This document shows positions 15,023 through 21,438 of a DNA stretch of 21,438 nucleotides, piece after piece. The first letter of the stretch is position 1. Each line of letters opens with the position of its first letter. Both the position numbers and the translations under genes were made by a program. Source of the DNA: Flavobacteriales bacterium (GTDB lineage Bacteria; Bacteroidota; Bacteroidia; Flavobacteriales_D; Cryomorphaceae); NCBI GenBank assembly GCA_020200995.1, contig JAIVHQ010000013.1, forward strand, positions 1 through 21,438. The letters are read 5' to 3'. Under the pieces are notes generated by a model. That model was given only the letters and a program-made list of their open reading frames with translations. It was not told the DNA's origin and searched no databases.

Positions 15023-16330
15023 ATGAAAAACGGTTTTGAAGCCTTTCGAATCACCCGCCAGTTTATCGATGCCCTCGATGCCATGGGCATCGATACACCC
15101 ACTGAGATTCAGGATAAAGCCATCGTTCCTGCCCTCGCAGGGCAGGATGTGCTCGGAATTGCCGAGACGGGCAGCGGTAAAACCCTTGCTTATTTGCTTC
15201 CCCTTGCGGCAAAAATTAAATATGCCCGCGAAGGCCACCCCCTCGCTGTAGTTCTGGCTCCATCAAAAGAGCTCGCCGTTCAGATACACCGCGTGTGGTG
15301 CAGCCTTGCGGCAAATACCGATATGCGTGCCGTTTGCCTTTACGGCGGCGTCGGCAAGAAGACCCAGGTGGCCGCATTGGAAGCGGGGTGCGAAGTGGTG
15401 ATTACCACCCCGGGTCGCCTCATTGACCTGTATTCATTTGGCCACGTTTTTCTGCGCCAGGTGCGCACCCTCGTGCTCGATGAGGCCGACCGAATGATGG
15501 AAATGGGCTTTATGCCCCAGCTCCGATCCATCCTCGAGATCATTCCCGTGAAGCGACAAAACCTCCTCTTTTCAGCCACTTTTCCGGAAAGGATGGAGCA
15601 CATGGCCGGCGAGTTTCTCGATTTTCCCGTAAGGGTGGAGAGTGCTGAGCACGGCAAACCCGTGGAATCCGTCATCCAGCAATGGGTGCCGGTTCCGAAT
15701 TTTCGCACCAAACTCGGGTTCCTTCGCCACGTACTCGACGGGGGGTGGGAGCGCGTTATGGTATTCTGCCGCACGCGCGATGCCGCCGAGCGGGTGTCGA
15801 AGTACCTTGAGCGCCGCCGTCCCGGTTCAGTGCGCGTGCTGCATTCCAACAAGGGGCAGCATTCGCGCATCAATGCCCTCGACGCTTTTCGCGAAGGCGA
15901 AGTGCAGGTGCTGGTCACCACCGATGTGAGTTCACGTGGTATCGACATCGCCGGGGTGAGCCACGTGGTAAATTTTGAAATTCCAAAAACGATTGAAGAT
16001 TATCTCCACCGAATAGGACGTACAGCCAGGATCAATACCGAAGGCACTGCTGTATCTCTCGCCAATCCGGCCGAGGCGCCCGAAATCCTCGCCATCGCTG
16101 AGGCGCTCGGGGCCGATGTGGTGCGCACGGAGTTGCCTGCGGCAGTTGAGCAAGCACCTGACCTACCGGGCGAACGTCAGGAAATAGCGCGTGCATTGGA
16201 TATGATGAAGCGCAAAGCGGATTCGACTTACAAAGGTGCTTTTCACGACAAGCAAAAAAGGCCGGGGGGTGCAAAAAAGCGACAATCCCGATCGGCCAAA
16301 GGTGGCAAGTCTAAAGGTGGAAAGCGATAA
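15023..16330 (+). CDS. DEAD-box ATP-dependent RNA helicase, RhlE-like
   Basis: 435 residues with all helicase motifs in order: Q motif around Q30 (TPTEIQDKAI), Walker A AETGSGKT (47-54), motif Ia as PSKELA (80-85) instead of the usual PTRELA, TPGRLIDL (129-136), DEAD (153-156), SAT (184-186), ARGID-equivalent SRGIDIAG (304-311) and motif VI HRIGRTAR (329-336). A basic Lys/Arg/Gly-rich tail (about 400-435, KQKRPGGAKKRQSRSAKGGK) probably binds RNA. It is a cytoplasmic enzyme remodelling RNA, for instance in ribosome assembly or cold adaptation; the exact target is not deducible. It is transcribed divergently from the acyltransferase and converges on the OmpA gene, with 37 bases between their stops. 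Confidence 0.95.
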   Translation: MKNGFEAFRITRQFIDALDAMGIDTPTEIQDKAIVPALAGQDVLGIAETGSGKTLAYLLPLAAKIKYAREGHPLAVVLAPSKELAVQIHRVWCSLAANTDMRAVCLYGGVGKKTQVAALEAGCEVVITTPGRLIDLYSFGHVFLRQVRTLVLDEADRMMEMGFMPQLRSILEIIPVKRQNLLFSATFPERMEHMAGEFLDFPVRVESAEHGKPVESVIQQWVPVPNFRTKLGFLRHVLDGGWERVMVFCRTRDAAERVSKYLERRRPGSVRVLHSNKGQHSRINALDAFREGEVQVLVTTDVSSRGIDIAGVSHVVNFEIPKTIEDYLHRIGRTARINTEGTAVSLANPAEAPEILAIAEALGADVVRTELPAAVEQAPDLPGERQEIARALDMMKRKADSTYKGAFHDKQKRPGGAKKRQSRSAKGGKSKGGKR

Positions 16331-16367
16331 GAACGAATTGCCCGCGCGGCTTGCTGCGCACTGATTT

Positions 16368-17798
16368 TTACCGTTTTTTGAAAAACAGCTCAACCCTTCT
16401 GTTCAATGACCGCCCGTCTTCGGTTTCGTTGGTACTGTACGGGCGAAGCTTACCGTAGGCGCGCGTTCGGATGCGGTCTTGTTCAATACCATGGATCATA
16501 AGGTATTCCTTGGTAGAGAGGGCTCGGTTTTCACTGAGCACCATATTGTATGCCTGCGAACCCACATCGTCCGTGTGACCGTCTATCACTACATCAATTT
16601 GCGGATAGGTATCGAGCAATACGCCCACATCATCGAGTACTTCAATGTACTTGGCGGTGATGTTGTATTTGTCATAAGGAAAATACACAAAGCGAATGGT
16701 GGTCTCGCTGTCGGTGAGTTCTTCCAGGCTCAGGTCGGTTAGTGAGCGGTCGCTGCGCGAACCGCCTTCTCGTGTATCGATGATGAGAACAGGATCTTTG
16801 ACGGCCTTTTTTGTGTCTTTTTCTCCTCGGTCTACTTCGGTCACGGCGATCTCATCAACGGGCTCGATTTCTTCTTCCTCTACCTCTTTTTCGATCGGCG
16901 TTACTTTCACTTGGCTGATGTACAAATTGGAAAGACTGTCGCCGCGGTTGCTGCTGAAGTAAGCTGAGCCATCGCCTGTCACAAAGAAATACGCATCGAA
17001 TCTTGAGCTGTTCAGTCCCTTGCCGGCATTTACAGGTTCTGACCAGTTTTGCCAGGTGTCATCCAGCCGGCGTGCATAGTAAATATCGTAATCGCCAAAA
17101 CCGTCGCGCCCGTTGGTAGACCAGAAAAGCAGTCCTAGCTCCTCGTGGTAAAACGGGCTGATATCGTCGAGGGCTGAATTGATATTACCACCTAATTCCT
17201 CAGGCGATGACCAGGTTTCGCCTTTATCTTTTGAGAGGCTTACAAAAATGCTGTTGGTCGTGTCCATACCGCGGCTGGGGAGGGACCAAAGGATGAAGTC
17301 CTCATCGGGACTCACATAGGCGCTGTAAAAATTTCCTTTGGCCTCGAGACCGGGCACATTCACGCCTTCAGGTTCGCTCCATTGCTTTCCTGAGGCATCG
17401 TAGGTGCTTCGCGATACCCCTGGAAGGATGGTTTTCTTTTCTCCTTTTCGGTTCAGCACATAGAGTCGCTCGCCACTTGCTGAGATTCCCGCCACAATGT
17501 TGTTGGTGCGATCGTTGAGCTCCGATATTTTTTCCGCTTCGGTGACGGCGTTTCCTTCTATTGCGCTCTTCCATATGCCTTGTCCTGCAAATTTTCCGCC
17601 TGTATTGTCCGGATGGTAGGTGCGAACGAAGTACAGGGTTTTACCGTCGGTGCTGCGTATGGGACAGCTTTCTTCGGCCTCGGAGTTTACCTTTGAACTG
17701 AGCCGCTGTGGCGATGCAAAACTGAGGGTATCGTCCTGGGCAAAACCGGGAGCCAAAGCGCCAACCGAAAAAATGATGAAAAGAATGAATGGCTTCAT
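16368..17798 (-). CDS. OmpA-family protein with PD40 repeats
   Basis: 476 residues with a signal peptide (MKPFILFIIFSVGALAPGFA-Q). Residues about 40-310 carry PD40/TolB-like beta-propeller segments (STDGKTLYFVR, GFGDYDIYYARRLDDTWQNWSEPVN, GSAYFSSNRGDS). An acidic linker follows (EKEVEEEEIEPVDE). The C-terminal OmpA domain (about 367-476: VYFPYDKYNITAKY, IDGHTDDVGSQAYN, LSENRA, RSLNRRVEL) carries the peptidoglycan-binding residues. In Bacteroidota such proteins accompany PorP/SprF and T9SS surface proteins and link the outer-membrane complex to the cell wall. The gene follows PorP/SprF by 6 bases, so it is the third gene of the surface operon. It differs from PorE in having no visible TPR region. 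Confidence 0.92.
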   Translation of the reverse strand: MKPFILFIIFSVGALAPGFAQDDTLSFASPQRLSSKVNSEAEESCPIRSTDGKTLYFVRTYHPDNTGGKFAGQGIWKSAIEGNAVTEAEKISELNDRTNNIVAGISASGERLYVLNRKGEKKTILPGVSRSTYDASGKQWSEPEGVNVPGLEAKGNFYSAYVSPDEDFILWSLPSRGMDTTNSIFVSLSKDKGETWSSPEELGGNINSALDDISPFYHEELGLLFWSTNGRDGFGDYDIYYARRLDDTWQNWSEPVNAGKGLNSSRFDAYFFVTGDGSAYFSSNRGDSLSNLYISQVKVTPIEKEVEEEEIEPVDEIAVTEVDRGEKDTKKAVKDPVLIIDTREGGSRSDRSLTDLSLEELTDSETTIRFVYFPYDKYNITAKYIEVLDDVGVLLDTYPQIDVVIDGHTDDVGSQAYNMVLSENRALSTKEYLMIHGIEQDRIRTRAYGKLRPYSTNETEDGRSLNRRVELFFKKR

Positions 17799-17804
17799 GT
17801 ATGA

Positions 17805-18818
17805 TTATTTTTTGCGGTCAAAGCGGACACCGAGCACAATTTCGTGGCTTCCGCTGCTGAGGTTGTTGATTTGTGACGTAACATAGTCGTAGGCATATGC
17901 CACACGCAGCCAGTCATTGATGTGTATTCCGCCCAATATTGACACCGCATCTTCGTAGCGGTATGAGAGCCCTACAAACACCCGCTCATTAAAGTCGGCT
18001 TTCACATTGATGTCGAAAGAAGGCGGCGCAGGGCCCCTTAGTTTAAACAACGTACTTGGCGTAAGGTCAATCTGATCAGTCAGGGTAAAGCGGTAACCGG
18101 CCATGGCAAAGTGGTGAACTGCCAATCGGGTGTTGCTCAAACCTGCCGGGGTACCATTGTTGCCCATTTCAATCTGGTTCTCTCCGATCTGATAGATGGA
18201 GTAGCCCACGAAAAGGCGATCGCTGTAAAGCATGGCGCCCGCATTGATATCAAAAAGATTGGCGCGGGTTCCGTTGGCGATAAAATCGTTGTAGGTGTTG
18301 TCGTTGGTGTTTTCCAAGATTACATTTCCTGCGCCGAAGTTCATGCCGTACCAGCCCAGGCTTGTTCCCACTGAGAGGTAATAGGATTCACCGATGGGGT
18401 GGTGGTACGAATAGCTTGCCATCACAGAGCTGCGCTGAAATTGGCCGTACTCATCCACCGCAGCAAGCCCGCCCACAACGTGTTTGGACTTTCGTTCGGT
18501 AATGCCGCTGTTCATCATCTTGCGGTTGCTGATAGGAATTCCGTAGGTGTAGCCTGAAGATTGGGGCTTTCTGCCGATGTTGACCGTTCCGCCTACATAA
18601 TATGTTTGCGGCGCACCGTCGAATCCGGTCCACTGTTGCCTGAACCCCATGGCGAGGTCTACATCGCTGTGCATGCTCGATGCTGCGGGGTTGATCACGT
18701 AGGGGTTCAGCATGTACTGACTGAACTGGGGTAACTGCTGGGCCCTCGCTTCTGTACCGATGAATGCCAGACCTGCTGCGGCGATAAATGTGATGTACGC
18801 GGTAAAAGTTCTTTTCAT
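17805..18818 (-). CDS. PorP/SprF family type IX secretion system membrane protein
   Basis: 337 residues with a signal peptide ending near TEARA-QQ. The start of the mature protein, QLPQFSQYMLNPYVINPAAS, is the hallmark of the PorP/SprF family. The rest is beta-strand rich with a C-terminal outer-membrane barrel pattern (YAYDYVTSQINNLSSGSHEIVLGVRF). Family members sit in the outer membrane and are needed for secretion or surface attachment of a specific partner, often the neighbouring type B-CTD protein, as SprF is for SprB. The gene begins 3 bases after the stop of the adhesin C-terminal domain and ends 6 bases before OmpA, so it probably serves the adjacent adhesin (inference). Confidence 0.95.
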   Translation of the reverse strand: MKRTFTAYITFIAAAGLAFIGTEARAQQLPQFSQYMLNPYVINPAASSMHSDVDLAMGFRQQWTGFDGAPQTYYVGGTVNIGRKPQSSGYTYGIPISNRKMMNSGITERKSKHVVGGLAAVDEYGQFQRSSVMASYSYHHPIGESYYLSVGTSLGWYGMNFGAGNVILENTNDNTYNDFIANGTRANLFDINAGAMLYSDRLFVGYSIYQIGENQIEMGNNGTPAGLSNTRLAVHHFAMAGYRFTLTDQIDLTPSTLFKLRGPAPPSFDINVKADFNERVFVGLSYRYEDAVSILGGIHINDWLRVAYAYDYVTSQINNLSSGSHEIVLGVRFDRKK

Positions 18819-18821
18819 GGC

Positions 18822-19199
18822 TTAGCGGATAATGTTGACCGTTCCGTTCAGGTTTTCCTTCCCGTCTTGCTTGTAATCAATAATGTAGTAGTAGGAACCC
18901 GCAGGCAGATCCTCGCCGTTGCGCCGTCCGTCCCAGGGTTCACGGTAACCTTTGGAGCTGAATATCTCGTTGCCCCACCTGTTGAAAATGGCCACTTCCA
19001 CATCGGGGAATTGATCAATGCCGGGAATGTTCCACACGTCGTTCACACCGTCATTATCGGGGGTGATTGTATTTGGAAATTCCCGAAATACGCGGACAAA
19101 CAGGGAGTCGGTCACACTGCAACCCAGGGGTGAAGTGTAGGTGGCGAAATATTGGGTGGTTTCGTCGGGTGAGGCGATCGGGTTGGGAATCGCAGCCAT
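18822..19199 (-). CDS. C-terminal fragment of the HYR adhesin: T9SS type B sorting domain
   Basis: 125 residues from an ATG at 19199, but almost certainly the end of the large adhesin rather than its own gene: no signal peptide, and it begins inside a domain (IPNPIASPDETTQYFATYTSPLGC). The rest is the gliding-motility-associated C-terminal domain: FPNTITPDNDGVNDVWNIPG, FNRWGNEIF, WDGRRNGEDLPAGSYYYIID and NGTVNIIR. This domain directs T9SS export and surface retention. In this frame a TGA lies immediately before the ATG, so joining to the upstream part needs a frameshift or a deletion between about 19185 and 19202. It ends 3 bases before PorP/SprF. Confidence 0.85.
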   Translation of the reverse strand: MAAIPNPIASPDETTQYFATYTSPLGCSVTDSLFVRVFREFPNTITPDNDGVNDVWNIPGIDQFPDVEVAIFNRWGNEIFSSKGYREPWDGRRNGEDLPAGSYYYIIDYKQDGKENLNGTVNIIR

Positions 19200-21438
19200 T
19201 CAGCGGGTCGATGAACCAAACGAATACGTTGAACCCCACTCCTAAATCCTGTACCTCGGTGTTGGGGTCGTTTTCATCCACAATGATTCCAAAACCGCTT
19301 TCGAATATCCAGGTTCCTAAGGCTTCATCGCCCGGGTCATTGGCGTTGAGGAATGCACTGGTTGATCCGCAAATGTTTTGGTTGTTGCCCACCTCTGCTC
19401 GAGGTGCCGCAGCCAATCGCTCGATGACAAAAGAACACTCGGAAGTATTACCGCTCAGATCCGTTGCTTCAAAAGTCACGGTGGTGAATCCCAGTGGAAA
19501 ACTTGTTCCGCTTTCGGGTCCGCCGGTTTGAATCACATCAGCTATCTCACAATTGTCAGTGGCTTCGGGGGCATCAAATACCACGTTGAACTCGCAAGAT
19601 TGGATGGTGTCAGGGCATGCAAAAACGGGGGCAATGGTATCGGCCACATTAACTGTGAAAGAGCACTCTGCTGTATTTCCGGAAGGGTCTAGAGCATCAA
19701 AAACCACATCATAGCTGCCCGGCCCCAGCTCTTCGCCGCTTTCCGGACCCGATGTCAGGGTCACTTCCGCGCTGCAGTTGTCAGTAGCGAGGGGAGTGGG
19801 GTAGGTGATTTCGACTACGCAGGTCTCTGTGCCTACGAACAAGGTGAAGTCTTCAGGGCAATCCTCAAATACGGGTGCTTCATTGTCTGTCACTTCCACC
19901 GTGTAGCTGCATTCTGCCACATTGCCGGCTTCGTCGGTGGCGGTGAAAGTGTATATCGTTTCGCCCAAATCGAGTAAGCTGCCACTCGCAGGCCCTGCGG
20001 TTTGAACCACATCCAAATCTGCGTCGCAGTTGTCGGTCGCATCGGGTAAATCAAAGACGTAAACGGCACCGCATTCGACTTCATCAGCGGGAATGTTCAC
20101 ATTCGCAGGGCAGTCAAACACGGGATCCTCCTCGTCATTGACTGTCACCTCAAAGGTGCACTGCGCAGAATTGCCCGAAGCATCGGTAGCCTGGAATGTC
20201 ACCGAAGTGGTTCCTTCGGGAAATTCCGATCCCGATGCAGGCCCGTCAATCAGCTCAAGGGTGATGTCGCCGCAGCCGTCGGCGGTCGAAGGAGGGTCGT
20301 AGGTTACCACGGCTCCACACGTACCTTGGTCGTTGGCTACGGTGATGTTGTCCGGACAGGTAATTACAGGTGGCAAAGCCCCAACCACGGTGACGGTAAA
20401 CGAACACTCAGCCGAATTTCCGTTTACATCGGTGGCGGTGTAGGTCACTGTGGTTTCACCCGAAGGAAATGTTCCACCGCTTTCGATCCCTGCGGAAAGC
20501 ACCACATCGTCGATGTCGCAATTGTCGGTGGCGGTGGGAATGTCGTATACCACCACAGCATCGCAGTCGCCCGCTTCAGCATCAATCAGGAGGTCGTCGG
20601 GACAGGTGATCACCGGGTTTTCATTGTCAATGACTTCGATTGATATGATACACTCGGCAGTGTTGCCGGCGGCATCGGTAACCTCAAACACGGCCTCGGC
20701 ATTGCCCACGGCAATAAAATCTCCGGGTGCAGGACCCGACACCTGAACAGGGGTGAGGGTGTCATCACAATTGTCAGTGGCGGTCGGAATGTCGAAAACT
20801 GCTTCTGTGCCGCACGCTCCGTCATTGGCTTCCAGTGTGATCGGTTCGGGGCAGGCAAATACAGGATTCTCTGCATCGATCACGGTGACGGTGAAGCTAC
20901 ACGAAGCCTCATTTCCGGAAAGGTCGGTGACGGTGTAGGTTACGGTGGTGGTACCTTCCGGAAATTCCGCACCGCTCGCGGGTCCTTCAGTGAGTGTTGT
21001 CACTGCTCCCGGGCAGTTGTCAGTACCCACGGGCGCTGTATAGGTCACGGTGGCTGCACATTCTCCGGGGTCATTGTTGACCGTGATATCGTCGGGGCAT
21101 GTGATTTCGGGTGCCACGTTTTCAGTCAGGGTGACTTCGAAGCTGCATGTGGCAGTATTGCCGGCATCATCGGTGGCTTCGTAGGTCACGGTGGTGGTGC
21201 CCACTGCAAAAAGCTCTCCGGGAGCTATTCCTTCGGTCTGAATCACAGAGGCCACTGCGCAATTGTCAGTGCCTGTGGGCGGGGTGAAGTTGACTACCGC
21301 CTCGCAGTCGCCATCGGGAAGTACCAGATCAATGTCATCAGGACAAGTGAGTTCGGGGGCTTCTTCGTCATTTACGGTCACTGTGAAGCTACATGCTGTC
21401 ATGTTTCCCGAGAGGTCGACCGCTTCATAGGTTACTTC
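19054..21438 (-). CDS. Giant HYR-repeat adhesin, 5' end outside window, frameshifted at its end
   Basis: The frame is open from the right edge of the window to 19054. It contains eight complete HYR (hyalin-repeat, Ig-like) modules of about 75-85 residues plus the end of a ninth at the edge. Each has P(V/E)(I/F)xCP, (A/T)TDNC, GPxSGxxFPxGTTTVTYxATDxxGNxAxCSFTV. The last module is followed by a domain starting APRAEVGNNQNICGSTSAFLNANDP. This part reads correctly to WFIDPLNGC and then enters an out-of-frame, Arg/Pro-rich tail. The rest continues in another frame at 19199. Family and neighbours suggest an SprB-like T9SS surface adhesin used for attachment or gliding (inference). The HYR proteins are typically very large; the rest lies beyond the right edge. 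Confidence 0.88.
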   Translation of the reverse strand, partial: EVTYEAVDLSGNMTACSFTVTVNDEEAPELTCPDDIDLVLPDGDCEAVVNFTPPTGTDNCAVASVIQTEGIAPGELFAVGTTTVTYEATDDAGNTATCSFEVTLTENVAPEITCPDDITVNNDPGECAATVTYTAPVGTDNCPGAVTTLTEGPASGAEFPEGTTTVTYTVTDLSGNEASCSFTVTVIDAENPVFACPEPITLEANDGACGTEAVFDIPTATDNCDDTLTPVQVSGPAPGDFIAVGNAEAVFEVTDAAGNTAECIISIEVIDNENPVITCPDDLLIDAEAGDCDAVVVYDIPTATDNCDIDDVVLSAGIESGGTFPSGETTVTYTATDVNGNSAECSFTVTVVGALPPVITCPDNITVANDQGTCGAVVTYDPPSTADGCGDITLELIDGPASGSEFPEGTTSVTFQATDASGNSAQCTFEVTVNDEEDPVFDCPANVNIPADEVECGAVYVFDLPDATDNCDADLDVVQTAGPASGSLLDLGETIYTFTATDEAGNVAECSYTVEVTDNEAPVFEDCPEDFTLFVGTETCVVEITYPTPLATDNCSAEVTLTSGPESGEELGPGSYDVVFDALDPSGNTAECSFTVNVADTIAPVFACPDTIQSCEFNVVFDAPEATDNCEIADVIQTGGPESGTSFPLGFTTVTFEATDLSGNTSECSFVIERLAAAPRAEVGNNQNICGSTSAFLNANDPGDEALGTWIFESGFGIIVDENDPNTEVQDLGVGFNVFVWFIDPLNGCDSQPDRLTRRNHPIFRHLHFTPGLQCDRLPVCPRISGISKYNHPR

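Overview
The window looks like a piece of a Bacteroidota chromosome, probably from the Flavobacteriales or a related marine or aquatic lineage. The evidence is a set of type IX secretion (T9SS) signatures: a type A sorting tail, a gliding-motility-type (type B) C-terminal domain and a PorP/SprF-family protein. Further support comes from a BshC bacillithiol enzyme, perfect TAnnTTTG (-7) promoter boxes and the absence of obvious Shine-Dalgarno sites. Most genes lie on the minus strand.

Layout. 1-1283 (-): 5' part of a Cys-rich secreted protein that runs off the left edge. 1674-6043 (-): a small secreted protein followed by a 1324-residue surface protein (choice-of-anchor L domain, five tandem repeats, propeller-like region, type A sorting tail), ended by a clear intrinsic terminator. 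6233-8769 (-): a tightly overlapping operon of yidD, a His-rich lipoprotein, hemB and ACMSD; hemB is broken by an internal deletion. 8770-9327: two tandem palindromic repeats. 9328-10536 (-): a secreted C1-family (PepC/bleomycin hydrolase-like) peptidase. 10646-12268 (+): bshC. 12269-13677: a 1.4-kb gene-free repeat island dominated by a 1166-bp element with 45-bp terminal inverted repeats. 13678-14820 (-): an acyltransferase, divergent from a DEAD-box helicase at 15023-16330 (+). 16368-21438 (-): a T9SS surface operon in the order HYR-repeat adhesin, PorP/SprF, PD40-OmpA protein. The adhesin runs off the right edge and is frameshifted near its sorting domain.

The adhesin, PorP/SprF and OmpA genes are separated by 3 and 6 bases and probably form one secretion and cell-surface anchoring unit. 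The observations most worth a second look are the coding-free element with long terminal inverted repeats and the repeat family that shares its ends; the two genes (hemB and the adhesin) that each seem to have lost an internal segment with a change of frame; and perfect -7 boxes only 4 to 9 bases upstream of start codons, which would give leaderless or nearly leaderless mRNAs.
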